Source: Endomychus coccineus (Eukaryota > Arthropoda > Insecta > Coleoptera > Endomychidae). From it: 64,000 nucleotides of DNA. The notes beneath the pieces are model-generated. The model did no database searches. It saw only the letters and a list, made by a program, of their open reading frames with translations, and was not told where the DNA came from. Location: positions 49,194,078-49,258,077 of the forward strand of contig OY294070.1 in assembly GCA_958510875.1 (NCBI GenBank). The letters are read 5' to 3'. This document shows, one piece after another, positions 44,451 through 57,215 of the stretch (its first letter is position 1; each line of letters begins with the position of its first letter). A program made the translations under genes and the position numbers.

Positions 44451-45807
44451 GGTTTCTAACATATCATATTTCTCGTTATTTTCATAAGACATGTTCACTT
44501 TTACGATGAAATGAGTTTATTGTTTTTATGAGGGAAACAAAATCGTTAATATGCAATTTACTGACAAACTGATGAACACTGTCATAGATGACACCTGTCT
44601 TCATGGAATAAATATAGTAATATATTATTTTTGCTATTAAAAACTTACACATCAAAAGCGTCGTGATATATGATCATAGTTAGAAAGAGAGAATCACTAT
44701 TTATTCTATTGATTCTTTATGTTATATTGGAATCAAACTAAACAACAGGAATACTTGATGAAATAGATATTTATAATTGAACAATCATCAGCATACCGCT
44801 ACATTTTGCGAAAACTAATTTCAACAATGTCCACTCCACCCCCTGATTATATCTCAAGGAATGAAATTGTTTGCCCATCACATATATTTCTGGTACAAAA
44901 AAAGGTGAAATTATCGAATATAAAACCCTGAGAATATAACGGGTCATAACTTCTTTAATTGAAATGCTCGGAATGAGCTAAAATTAAATCAGTGAGTAAT
45001 AGTTATATGTCTTCTCAAATTCACAAACGGTCGGGAATATTGTGGCGTCGACAACCTGGTCCCTTGATACATCAATGAACGAAATTACGACCTACCTTTT
45101 CGTTACTTTTCAGAATTAGTAATTGCAAGAGAAATCAAATTGAGTATGTTATTCATAAGATAAGATGAGGACTGGCAATTTGTGAAGCACGAGTGTTATC
45201 TAATTTTTCTATGAGATTTTTTCATGTTGGGAAGATACCGTGTGCCAACTTTTTCTTTGTTAAAATACTAACTTTCTAATGAAATAACTAAAAATATAGT
45301 TGGACATGCATGAAGTAGAATAACAGAGTCAACTAAGTAAACAAATTAAAATGTCATGCTATGCTCGGGTTGAAAGAAGGTAGGTACATTGCGTAAGGAA
45401 AACCGACAAGTGCCTTTCCCTTCAAATGCCAGTGATATATTGAAGGTGAATACAACTTGTGTTTGGTTTATTAGAAAATCAATCTTGTTATTTATTCTAC
45501 ACGTGTTCATAAAATGCGACACTATTAACTTGTCAATAAGCAATATGTTACCCAGTCGATCACGAGTTGACTGCTTTGTAATATTGCTTCTTTCGAGTGA
45601 GAACAATAAATTTAATGTAAATCTGGTTGAAGCAATTGTCTTGGGGGGGTTGCCGAAAACATGTTCTATTTCAGCAGTTGTGTAAAGTAAATCACGGACT
45701 CTGCGAACAAATCAATTCGCTTTTGCTGAAATGCCAAACCCACAGATATTTCGGCAAGTGATCATGTCGTATTTTAATATTTTAGTTAGAGGCTCCAAGC
45801 ATCAACG
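44451..45807. other. Intergenic, no recognised gene
   Basis: AT-rich. Frames at 45346-45606 and 45389-45685 overlap on opposite strands and lack domains. Confidence 0.4.
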
Positions 45808-45975
45808 AGATAGCAGGTTGGCTTGTCAAGTTTTTATATATATTTGGGAATACTAGGTTATTATTCGACATTTGAGCAACTACTGATTGCTCAGTTTGCG
45901 AAATGTGTATATCAGCTTCCGATTATTTGGCTATGCTCATATCGCGAACTGAGTATTTATTCAATATGCACTATT

Positions 45976-46675
45976 AGTGCAGTCGCACGGTCACAAAATT
46001 TGATTTGAAAATTTGATATGGTTAATTTGTATGTTATCTATGTTTTTGGGTCTTTTTTCGAATATTCTAACCTTAATATTCCTCCAATTTTCCGAGATCA
46101 AAATTCGGCATTTATAGCAAAATGTGATTTGATTATTATTTTAGATAATATTTGTCAAAAACTACAAAATGCATATAGTTTTGAGTCAAAATAAGAATTT
46201 TTCAGCGTGAAATCGCAATTTTATGGTTTTTCGCGAAATTCAAATTTTGGCGAAAAAAAAATCTAGTGAAAAGTAGAATAAAAATGCCTACTTTCCTCGG
46301 GAACAAAATATTTTTACAATCTTTTTTCTATTTAAAAAAAATATTTTGTAAACCGAAAAAAAATCACAAAATGGGGCTTATCTCGGGCCCATCACCTTCA
46401 AATGACTTCTACCTCACTTGACGCGTATAGAAATTATCTATGACTTTGTTCTCATGTATTTTTTCGATTAGAAGCTTTGTTTCAAAATTAATTTAAATAA
46501 ATGAAAAAACCCGGACAGTTCTCAGGTTTTTTCGACAAAATGACCATAACTCTTCTAGCGGAAAATAACAGTGCTTTTTATTCATTAATCTGTAAAAAAA
46601 AAGATTTGATCACATTCCAGCCATATTAAATTTTGCCGGATTCTCAGGGGATTCGGTCGACCGCGCGACTGGACT
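45976..46675. mobile_element. 700-bp MITE defined by an empty site
   Basis: Ends AGTGCAGTCGCACGGTC (45976-45992) and GACCGCGCGACTGGACT (46659-46675) are inverted with three mismatches. The second array block at about 48055-48075 lacks this stretch (CACTATATCTGATAAC runs straight through) and so is the empty site. TA or CTAT is the likely duplicated target. No coding capacity. Confidence 0.78.
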
Positions 46676-46879
46676 ATATATCAGATAACATCTGTTTGAA
46701 CAACAATGTTGAATTATTTCTCGTAAAAAAAACAAATGATGTTATCACCCTAGGAATTAACTTTCTCGCTAGTGGATGTTTGTAATGTCCTTATTGATCA
46801 AACAGGTAATCTCGAAAGTAATTCGTTTATAAGTAACCCTCGGTGGTGAATGTATATCAAAACATCAACGACCGAAGAG

Positions 46880-47865
46880 GTAATTCCATGGGCAATAATA
46901 GATGTACCTATGCAGTGCATACATATAATTTATGCATATGAAACGTTGCAACTAAACAGGGTGGCTGTTTTATCTGGCACGAATGCCAAGGAGGAAAGGG
47001 ATTTGCGAAATCGCAAGCACTCTCTTCAGCTACTTTCAATTTCTTCCGGACCCCGTAGAGGAAGTGTTTTAGTGACCGTTGTGGGGGGGGGGGGAGGCAG
47101 AACTTAAACCAGTTTGTAGGTGACATGTGTATTATGCATGTGGTGCAAATAATAAATCATTTGAAAAAGATTAAACTAAAATTTTTGACGCCGGGTCTTA
47201 CGGAAATGGAATGCGATTGATTCTATGCATTCCGCGATTGCCACAGAATTTAAGCGAGTTATAGTTTCCGGTGACTGGAAAACAATTGCACGGGCTGCAC
47301 GGAAGAAGGGAGACGAACCGTAAATCGTTCACTATATTTCTACAGAGAACATTCAAGATTGGAGGGGTTCACTTCCAGAAGGTCTGCTGTTTCCAATTTA
47401 ACAAAGAGATGCCTTGTGAATACGATTACCAGCTAACATTCTATTCACATTCTAACCGTGTTGAGTGCAGGAAAAAATGCTTGAGCAACATTTCGCTGAA
47501 AAATCTCTTGCCATGTTATCCTGAAGGCCATCCGATTTCCGAACCGAAATACAAAGACTTGATGTCTTCATTCTCGATGTCACCGCCGAGCCTTAAGCCT
47601 CGATTATTTTGACTTATATTCAAACTTTTCTCACGGAGGAGCAGAATATGAGGAGGGTGAGGGGGAAGAAGTAGAGCAGAAAAATTAAGGTCAACTGTAG
47701 TATTTATGGTTTTCTACTTTTACTTTTAATAAAATGATTACGCACAAAATAGGTAATTTTAAATATTTTTTTTCTGCTACAAAAATAATGTTTATTTTCA
47801 AAATTTGTTTATCTTTCTATTTACTGCAACCATCAACATTCCAAAAACCAGTTCGACGTTCCAAC
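46880..47865. other. Unassigned stretch between array blocks
   Basis: It contains a 12-G run at 47083-47094 and a frame at 47271-47612 with CYPEGHPISEPKYKDLMSSF near its end. That frame resembles proteins of insect mobile elements in having a P.S..KYKDLM stretch, but I cannot assign a family. No terminal repeats were seen. Confidence 0.35.
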
Positions 47866-48969
47866 CGGCAACGTCGGTTGGTTTGTTAAGTTTTTATATA
47901 TATTTGGGAATACTAGGTTAGTATATCAAAATTCGACATTTCAGCAACTACGGATTGCTCAGTTCGCGAAATGTGTAGATCAGCTTCTGAACTAGAAGAT
48001 ATTATCGGCAACCGAATATCTGGGTATGCTCATATCGCGAACTGAGTATTTCTTTAATATACACTATATCTGATAACCCATGTTTGAACAACAACGTTGA
48101 ATTACTTCTCGTAAAAAGAACAAATGATGTTATCACCTTGGGAATCAACTTTCTCGATGGTGAATGTTTATCACGTCCTTATTGATCTAAGAGGTAATCT
48201 CGAAAATAATTGAAGTATAAGTAACCCCGGTGATGAATGTATATCAAAACATCATCGATGCAGTGTTGTGAGTAACATTTGTTTGAACAACAATCTTGAA
48301 TTACTTCTCTTAGTAGATAGAAATTATGACATCGCCTTAGGAATCAACCTGGTGGTGAATGTATATAAGAACGTTAATGATCGAAGAGATAATATCTTAG
48401 GTAATTTATGTATGCACTGTTATGTTGTTTCAACATACAATGTTGAACGACTTCTGTTAGTAGATAGAAATAAAATTATCGCCCTGAAAATTAACCCAAT
48501 TATAAATATGAGTATATGATCGAGCACATAATTAATGTATTTTTATTGTAACACAAACTACCATTAAGATTTTGATTTTAGATTGTTAGATTCAGAGTTA
48601 GAATTTCTCAAAATGTGCCCCAATTTTTTAAGCGAAACTTCAAAACTGAAGTTATGAGTACTTACATACAAATGCATATAATGCATATTTGAACTTTTTC
48701 GTGTATATTTTATGATTTTTAGAGCATATTATAGCATTTTGGGTATTTCAATATAAAAAAAACGATTATTATGGCCTCGTTACAGATAATGAGATTCCGC
48801 ATTTTATGATTCTGTAGGGATAGAACATAATTTTGTTACCTGGGGAAAGTCACTACAATTGGAATTCTCAGTATAATAAAATAAATGGTATTGTAAATCA
48901 GCTAATACAAATTGAATAGAATCAGCCATTAGGAGATTTATATATAAATTCTCGATAAGAAGGTCCACA

Positions 48970-49150
48970 CTAACACTATGATTATTATTTTATACTTTAT
49001 GTACGTTTCGGTCTCACGACCATCATCAGAAGATATCTAAAACGGCAATTCTTAAAACTAACTGTATCAAGCACACAGCGTCCTTATCGCATTAATTTCA
49101 ATTAAAAATGCCCATGTCGCCGAAACGAACAGAAACACGAATAACCGAAA
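48970..49150 (-). repeat. Penelope-type terminal repeat, second copy
   Basis: Reverse complement of the repeat at 20510-20720. On the minus strand the block CTGATGATGGTCGTGAGACC then GAAACGTAC lies at 49001-49029, with one change in the loop compared with the first copy. Conservation of both core strings between copies supports a functional constraint or recent common origin. Confidence 0.5.
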
Positions 49151-49299
49151 TTGTTTCGCATATATTTTGAGTATATGAATAGCTATGACTCAAGTCATTA
49201 AGAGATGAAAATTAATTCTAAGCTTAAATCAAATAATTATTAAAAGTTTGATTCTAACTAATTAGAAGTAGTAAAGTTCTTTGTATTATCTGTTTGAAG

Positions 49300-50480
49300 T
49301 TTGTTTCTAAACTAACATAACCTAACCTACTAACCTAACTTTATTGATATAGAATGCAAACATTGTAGTCGCGCTAATCGTAACACTCATAATAACCAAT
49401 AATGATTGTTTATAGTACCCCCTTTGTATGTAACCTAACCTAACCTACTAAACTAACATTGTTAATATAAAATTCAAATATTTCAATTGCATTAATGTTA
49501 ACACTCTCATTTCTAAGAATATTCTGAGAAATATAATAAAACCCGGGACTCAATTTACATAGTATGATTTCATCAGTGGGACTAAACTTACGTAGGAATA
49601 TGGAAATGGGAGTCAATTTACGTTATCCGGTTTAAAGAAGCTACGGTTAGCGAAGCTAGTTACATTTATTTATAGTGAAAATCAAACTTTTAATAGTTAA
49701 CTCATGTTTCCTTTTATGGAGTATCGCTTATTTTGAAATATATCTCCATTAACAGTTCAGTTACTATCTAACAATAAGTGTTTATGATGTCGATAAACAA
49801 GCAAACATTTTTGAATTTGTGATATATTTTTTTTTCTGAAAATGCCGAAATCTGCCAAGAAACTGGAATGGTGACAGTTCTGTACTAAAATTTATAGACG
49901 ATGAGTGTTTTTTGCCATATTTGTGAAAAAATACAAAATACTCTCTCTAAAAAATAAGTAAAATAATATTCAATTTTCCAAATTGCCACAAAAAGAGTAG
50001 TAATTGTTACTTTACCCCGAAACAAAATTGTTCAACACCATGTACCATATATAAATTGATGTTTTCTATAACAAAATTCAGTAACTCTTTATCCATTCGG
50101 TAACGTTCACTACTGATAAGTACTATTATTCATTAAAATATATTGTTCTACAGATCCCATATCACAGTCTAAGTCGTTCAGAATTTAAATACCAGCTCAC
50201 CAAGACATGCTTTATTTCGGAAAACGTAAATTGAGTCCCACCGATAGAATCATATCACGTAAATTGAGTGTCGGCTTTCAATTTAATTCCCAGAATATTC
50301 TTAGAAATGAGTGTTAAGATTAAAGTGATTACAATATGTGCATTCCATATCAACAAAGTTAGGTTAGGTTAGGTTACAAACAAGGAGGGTTAATAAACAA
50401 TCATTCTTGGTTATTGTGCAAATACATGCTAATTAACTGACCTGACAACCAGGTATATACCTGGGACTCAGTATACCTAC
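49300..50480. mobile_element. Foldback element A with telomere-like tandem arms
   Basis: The left arm (about 49300-49640) has nearly two tandem ~120-bp units, each with AACCAATAATGATTG, CCTAACCTAACC and TGTTGATATAGAATG-type sequence, then CTCATTTCTAAGAATATTCT and GGGACTCAATTTAC. The right arm (about 50220-50480) is the reverse complement with one unit (GTTAGGTTAGGTTAGGTTAC at 50358). The arms differ in unit number, as in Drosophila foldback elements. The 580-bp middle has no recognised gene. Confidence 0.75.
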
Positions 50481-52815
50481 ATAGAAAGGCAATTAATGAA
50501 TTCCCTTCAATTTTTATTCAGATTTTATTTTTAGAAAGATAATTAAATACATGTTGCCCCTTATTTCGTTATTAATTGTTGATATTTCTGTTTTCAAAAG
50601 TGCATATTGCATATTTTAAATCATTTTTTCGTATTTTTTAGTGCGTATAATCCAGTCTAATTATGAGCATGACCTAGGAAAGTGATATTCTTTGATATTG
50701 GAGAGAGTTCAAATTTATACAGCAATAAATTTTGGAATTGCAGTGTATCGAATACAATTTACGATGATGTGAACAATATTTGTACTTATTAATAAATAAG
50801 AGGGAAACAATGACTCTACTCTTCTAAATTAATTCATTTCCGAGTATACAAGGAAATTATTCGAGCCATATTTATAGGAAATTTTCACTTTATCGTAGTT
50901 GAAATGACCGGATATCTAATAAGATTTTTCATGCCAATATCTTAAGCTGAACTGTAATCATCTGCATCATCCGTAGCTGGGCAATTCAATGAATATTATT
51001 CTTTTGACAAATACCCAACTACACTCTGTTGAGGTCTCTCTGAGAATCAAGTTACCACAATTAGCTTCCCGAGTCCCGAGGCTGATAGTTGATCATACTT
51101 TTCAACTCAAAGATTGTTTATATTTTTGTCAATATTACGGGTAAATAATAAATAGAGGGTGGCGAGCGGATATGGTGGGTTATTACGGTTATAAAACACT
51201 ATGGTACAACACCAAATTTCACATTTTATCTATTGTATACCTACATGGAAGAAGTTATATTCAACTGCAATGATAATAAAAAAATAATGTCTAGGTATGG
51301 GATGTTTCAAATGTCGTGGCGACCCGTTTATTAAATAGTTATTAGTTCCGAAAACCTCCCATCACGCATTACTGGTAACAGGTGACAGAGACAGCTTCGC
51401 TCGTACGAACAAGAGAAAACGAGATATGACCAGTGCGAGGTACGGTGCTACAACGTACGAACGTGAGAGAAAGAGATAGGAGCGTAGGCTAATTCTTGTG
51501 GTCGGTATGCTGCCTGGCCGTCGTCGTTGCCGTTCACCGCACAGCTGTTTCAAGTTTCACGGTTGGCGAGGTCGTCGTCATGATGCGTCCGAGGAGTTAT
51601 TACGTAAATTTCCCCCGTTGTCCGTACGATAACTACGATGCGACCAGTGGCGGATCATTCAAACCGTGATGATAACTACCCTTGATGGAGGACTATCCTT
51701 TATGGAGAAATTCGAAGACAAAAATGTCAAATATATCGAATTCTTTTATGCCTTTTTGAATTGAGTTTCGAAAGACCAATGCATATAAGTACCTACCTCC
51801 CACGTTTCAAGTCGGTAGGTTTGATAGTGTGGTGTCGTATTTGCACAGTAGTAGTTAGGTTTTAATTGTCTATGTTAAAAGCGTTGTTAGGAAATGATTA
51901 GAATTTGTGGATGACGTTTTGTCAAGTTTCCTCTAATAAAAAGCTTATTAATTTGAATCACTTATTAGAGTAGTTTGATCAACTACACATAGTTTTCCTA
52001 AAGAACAATGGGGTTCGTCACCGGAGAGTACACTATTTTTTGTCAAAATTTGAATATAGCACCTTTAGTTTTTGAGTAATCATGTAGACAAGCTATTCGT
52101 GACACACATACAGACCGACGGATTTTTTCAAAGTTGCTTGAAATTCGATGAAAAATACTAAGGTGCAGGAATTTTTGCTCTAGGACGATTGAGAACTAGC
52201 TTTGAGTAAATGCAATATACTCTTCGGACTTGGTCGCGAAGAGTATATTGCATAGCATTCAGATTTGTCTGCTCTACTATTGTAGAAACTTAACTGTCCT
52301 TTTCCTTCATATACGACCCACATGATGAACTGAGAAAATTATTCTATTGGAATTCGTACAATGTTATGGTTCATTGTTTAATACTTGACACAATGAACTA
52401 TATTGAAGACAGTTCGAGATATACACATACTATAGTATTTTCAAATACATGATGAGCTGAATGGAAACTTGTTCCATTAGCAACAGCAACTTTCCAAACA
52501 TTGTATTCTCTCTCATATGTGTCAATATTAATAAAAATCGTCTATTGGAGACCCTTTAGACCCTTATTTTTAGTCTTATCAGATTTTTGACAAACATGTT
52601 CTCGCTTTGATGAATTCACCTATTTCTTTGGTTAGAAGTTATATTATATGGAACTAGACAGAGACAATTCATTTTTCAAACTGAAACTTACATCATTCAG
52701 GATTAGTAAAGGATTAGTGATGGGAATATTGTAAATATTATATAATCTTTCAGATATTTAATTTCAAAGTATTATCTGATTGCAAAACTTACTTTAAACC
52801 ATTTCCTGTCAGTCG
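50481..52815. other. Intergenic with a CpG-rich patch
   Basis: About 51370-51680 is CpG-rich (GCCTGGCCGTCGTCGTTGCC, GGTTGGCGAGGTCGTCGTC) and could be part of a host promoter or exon, without proof. About 51990-52165 is the inverted partner of the repeat at 6785-6960. No gene is recognised. Confidence 0.4.
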
Positions 52816-54000
52816 GTGTTAATTTCATTCTCAGATACTTTTATATTGCACATAATAAGTAAAACTGAGATGTCAGCATTAGGGTTAATCATTCCGCCGG
52901 ACAAGCTCATTTACCATGCGGATCCTAAATTGCTGCATTTCATCAATAAAGTCACCGACAGAGGAAAAGTGGGATATTCCAATTTTCTTCTCGCGTGTGT
53001 ACGCATCTATCTTAGGTATTATATTTGATTCCCATTTGCGGTGGTACTACCACATAAATTCCCTTGTACAGAAATTTAGAAAAATACTATTTAAATTTAG
53101 ATATTTGAGATCTTGTTTGAATATAAAATATTTAAAAGTTATTTATTATGCGTAGCACAAAGTTTATTGTCTTACGGTATCTTAGCATGGGGAAGCGCTG
53201 CGGATACCTACCTCAATAGGCTCTGTGTGACACAAAAAAGGTTGATTAAAATAATTTTTAATAAAGTCTTCCGTTACCCATCTAGTGTATTATTTGAAAA
53301 ATTTAAATTTTTAGATATTAGACAGTTATACTGTTTAACAATTCTGCGTTATCAGTATAAAAAGAGACATCTTTTACAACCAATAATTCATCCTCACAAC
53401 ACTAGATATAAAGAAAATGCAAATTTTGTACCTAAAAAGAAAAAAACTATCGGTCAAAAATGTTATGCTTATCTGGCTCAAAAATTATACATGTTGCTTC
53501 CAGTAGAGATTAAAAACTCGAGATGCGAAAAAGTGTTCAAAGTATTATCAAAAAAATGGATAATAACCCAAGGAAGGCAGAAAATAAGAGAATTGATTAG
53601 GCTAAAATAAAAGTAATAGTATTCTCATTTTTGCATATATGTATAATATATAGTTTATATGGTTCTTACCATACTTATATCTATGTTACTTAATTTTTAT
53701 TATTTTTATCATACTTACATTTATGTTGCTTAATTTTTATCATTCTTAAATTATGTTATTTTGTTAGAATTTTTAATACACTTAAGTCTGCTATTTAATT
53801 TAATTTAATTTAATTTAATTCTTAATGTAGTTATATTTTTGCTACATTACCATTAAGTTCAAACTATTATGATAATCTTACATACATGGTTTTCCCTATA
53901 CAGTAAGAAATTATACTGTTTATTAATTAATTAGAATTTAAGGCATTGCTGTATTACTATGATTTACCTGTTCTAATAAACTTATCTTATCTTATCTTAA
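52816..54000 (+). mobile_element. LINE 3' part with a TTATC tail
   Basis: A 5'-truncated non-LTR retrotransposon that starts within the RT C-terminal region and ends after AATAAACTTATCTTATCTTA (about 53978-53999), a short tandem tail of the kind found on some LINEs. An (AATTT)5 run lies at 53793-53820 in the 3' untranslated part. Confidence 0.78.
52852..53610 (+). pseudogene. LINE reverse transcriptase C-terminus
   Basis: Shifted frames read SKTEMSALG, then ILGIIFDSHLRWYYHI, NSLVQKFRKILFKFRYLR and YLKVIYYA, and continue at 53161-53610 with QSLLSYGILAWGSAADTYLN, TQKRLIKIIFNKVFRYPS and DIRQLYCLTILRYQYKK. YLGI.FD..L.W..HI and SYGI.AWG.A are the thumb and C-terminal signatures of Jockey/CR1-type polymerases. 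The catalytic palm is absent. The last frame is open to its own stop at 53608-53610. Confidence 0.82.
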
Positions 54001-56289
54001 TAATGTTTTTTCATTCACATATGATGAAAATTAATGATTTAATCAAACTGATTTAAAAACTAGTTATCATCATGTTTTTTAATTAACTGAACTAATTTTG
54101 AAATTATTTATCATTGTTTTATTAATCGAATTATGTTACACAAAATTTGATGTACTCATTTTAAATAGCGTCGTACTCTATTTTTATTTGTTAATTTGTT
54201 CTAATAAATTCTATTGAGTTAGTTTTACCAATGTTACTTCTTTCAAATCACATTTAATATATCTCAAACAAGAATCCTCAGGGATACGCCATGCCTCTGG
54301 CCCCCAAACCAGTATTCACTTAAAAACATTCAGCTCTACCAAAAAACTGGAGCTTGGCAATACCTCGATTATTCAGATCACTATGCCAGATGTCATAAAC
54401 ATCCCCCATCTGAAAATCTTCATCTTATATAATTTGTATAAGTTTATCTGAGAATAACCTGAGTATGATGTCTGGTTAATGGAACAGTCAAATTTAGATG
54501 TAATATTTTCAGCCAGTTTGACTAGGCATCACTACTAGGCACATCTCAAACTGCAATTATGAAAATTGTTTTGAAAAAATCTGAAAATATTTAAATGACA
54601 AGAAAAAATTAAACTTTATCCGTCGTTCCTGGTGATAAGCTGACTAGGAATCATTCATTTTCAGAACAAAACCGATTGTAAATATGTCAGTTTACTAGCA
54701 ATCGATTAACTTCTTTAATTATAACCTTAAAGATAAAATTGTGAATGGGTAATGTAGAAGTTTTCAATGTCCCGGTATGAACACGTGACCCGGACATATG
54801 GGTTTACTCGTTTGATGGCAACCGTTGATTTCCAAAACATACAATGAGAATGATTGAAGTAATACGTCTATTATAGGGAATTAATTTGGAACATAATAAT
54901 TTTCTACTGAAGTCGAAAAGTTCAAGGGGTAAGAGGTTTTATAATAATTGCGGGTTTACCCTGAAACGTTTGAACTTCAGTAGTAATTTGTTTCTTTCAA
55001 ACAACCTTCATAGAAATAAATTAAATATCTCAACCCTTCTTGTTGTTTATTTCAAAATGAAGTTGAAGTTCCAAATTGAAAATAAGAGTTTAAAATGAAC
55101 ATAGTCAAATTTAATAAAATAGTAGTGTTTTATTTCTTTTATTATTATTTGAGCATTAGTGTGTTCACAAGAATACCAGTTACGTAAAATCGCAGCAGTG
55201 TGAACGAGCTTTCCTATCTTAGGATTTCGTTCACTGAGATCCGACGACTCATCCATTACTCTCATAATATACCTTCTCTCTCTCTGAGAAATCCCAGCGC
55301 TGTCGCTGTAATCTCGGGGGGAAGGTTCTCGCCCTCTCTGACAGCAAAGAGAGTGTACGAGAGAGAATGGAGAAATACATGGGATGGAAGAGCCGAGAAT
55401 TTTCAGAGAGCGAAATAATCTTCAATCGAAGGGATTGAATAATGTACAATGTCCATTTTTATTGGAGTTTATCTTGTAATTGTAAATTGCTAATATTAAT
55501 ACGGCTTTAAAATAGCTGCGAGCAATGCTTGTGGAATTTCTTAGTCATCATTCTTAGAGATAAGAGTAGTTAAAAATATAACGACAGTAGATAAAATATT
55601 TCATGTTCAAACAACAGATACGAGCAAATATTTACAACGCAGTAAAGCTTCTTTCACACCATAGCGAACATCATCTCAACAATTTCATTCACAATACAAC
55701 ATTTTCTTCATTTTAAACAAATAATTTCACTGTATATGAAATGCGTAATTATTCCGTCCACAGGTTTCTATCTAGGTGGAATAATCAACAAATTGATGTA
55801 GCATTAGTCGAAAAATTCCTTGTACTAGCGGCTTCACTGGGTAGGCAGGGGAGGCAGTATCTCACCATAGAAATCAAAGCAAGGAATAGAAAAATAAGTA
55901 TTGAAGATTCAAATATTGGAAAGCATTGCAAGACAAGTATTAACTAGAGGATTGAATGTCTATCATATATTCAAAGGTGAATATATTTCATACATTCAAA
56001 GATGATTCATCAGCTATTCTAATGGGAGGTAAAGTATTCACTTCAGTGTCACGCATAGAATCTGCAACGCAAAGTACTAAACTAGTCATTCTTCAAATAC
56101 AGTTCTCTATTTTCCATTTGAGGCATTTTTAATTTATTGGTCTTTGAAAATTCATAGTGCCAAAAATATTGACATTAATTTCAAATAATTTCATGTCAAG
56201 GGTTGTTGGTGCATAGCAATTTTTGCAATATGGACATGAAACTAAGAATGTATTAAAATCATTTAAATATTCATATCAAAGTCATCATG
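54001..56289. other. Intergenic, no recognised gene
   Basis: Mostly AT-rich. About 55255-55410 is GA/CT-rich with near-palindromic GAGAGA/TCTCTC patches (CTTCTCTCTCTCTGAGAAAT, GAGAGAATGGAG). Short frames here lack domains. Confidence 0.4.
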
Positions 56290-56410
56290 CCCTTATAGGG
56301 GTCGACGTAAATTGAGTCCGGCATCTATTAATTGCCTTTCCATGTAGGTTAACTCAGTCCCGGGTCATTTTAAGGTCTACGTAAACTGAGTCCCAAGCAA
56401 GTACCTAGTT

Positions 56411-57215
56411 TTTGTTACCTGACAATGCTTAAGGCACTGGTGTCATACACAATCACCTCACAATGTGTACTTGATTGTGTTAAAGAACTAACGGCACTAG
56501 TAATGAACCCCAATAGAGTAACACTCGTTTGGGAGTCTGAGAAAACCAAACGAGAAGGGACTGAAACTGCCGTCGCACTCGCTAAAGCGGGGGCGGAAAA
56601 ACTGCTGATTGGACCAGAGCCAACCTGTGGCATTTCGCCACAGCGAAATCTGTAATGTAAAAATGGCTCGAGATAGAGCAGCGTGCCTACTGGAGAGAGC
56701 TGCCCCGTATGTCGCACTCCAAGCGACTGATGGGTGATCTCCAGCAGCAACGAATGAAAAATCTGCTAACGTTCTGCAGACAAGAAAAACGGAATCTTGT
56801 TGCATTCCTGACCGGACACGCCCCATGCAACAAACACCTCTGCACGATGGGTCTGGTAGATCAGCCCAGTTGCAGGGGTTGGGGCGTAGAAGATGAGACA
56901 CCTATGCATGTGCTGTGTCAGTGCACGGCATACGCGGTTGGTCGTCGGAAATACCTCGGAGAAAATAAAACTACACCCGAGGAAATCGGAAGTATCCCCT
57001 ATATCAGTATCCCCTATATACACCGGACTGATGAGGAGGTAGCAACATGTGAGGGCACAATAGGACTATAATGACCGCAGTGCAATGGGGCTCCCCCCCT
57101 TGGGATGGAGAACCAACCTCACGGAGGAGGGGTTTTAGTTGGTAGGAATCCGGCACACCCGGGGGCACGGGCACCCGAGGCGTCTATGCAAATTTACCCT
57201 CCTCTACGCTAAAAA
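56411..57215 (+). mobile_element. 5'-truncated RNase-H LINE with a 12-bp TSD
   Basis: AAGTACCTAGTT at 56399-56410 recurs at 57216-57227 and brackets the insert, which ends in a short A-run (57211-57217). It therefore copied into foldback element B by target-primed reverse transcription. The 3' untranslated part is GC-rich (GGGATGGAGAACCAACCTC). Confidence 0.9.
56425..57071 (+). pseudogene. LINE RNase H and Cys-rich C-terminus
   Basis: The frame 56425-56655 carries the end of RNase H: KALVSYTITSQCVLDCVKEL and EGTETAVALAKAGAEKLLIG, where the usual catalytic AD reads AV. After a frameshift, 56709-57071 carries RNLVAFLTGHAPCNKHLCTM then DETPMHVLCQCTAYAVGRRK, the LINE C-terminal zinc-binding motif, with one Cys of the first CxxC lost (CRGW). 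The start is only an artefact of truncation. It belongs to an I/R1-like clade, as does the antisense LINE at 8885. Confidence 0.85.

Larger units (their letters stand above)
45808..48515 (+). repeat. Degenerate direct-repeat array with insertions
   Basis: One block (45808-45975 plus 46676-46875) is repeated at about 47870-48250. Shared runs include TATATATTTGGGAATACTAG, CTCATATCGCGAACTGAG and GTTTGAACAACAA. Within it, a monomer with GTTTGAACAACAA.GTTGAATTACTTCTC occurs at about 46690, 48085, 48282 and 48427 (last spacings about 197 and 145 bp). The array therefore grew by duplication. The first block is split by a MITE at 45976 and the two blocks by about 1 kb. Confidence 0.75.

Noticed and set aside
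47271..47612. Frame with a KYKDLM stretch as a host gene
   Set aside because: It looked like mobile-element sequence, but I could not name a family and found no splice or start support. Left as unassigned.
49318..50376. A chromosome end or true telomere array
   Set aside because: The TTAGG-type runs are only three or four units long, interrupted, and sit inside transposon arms in both orientations.
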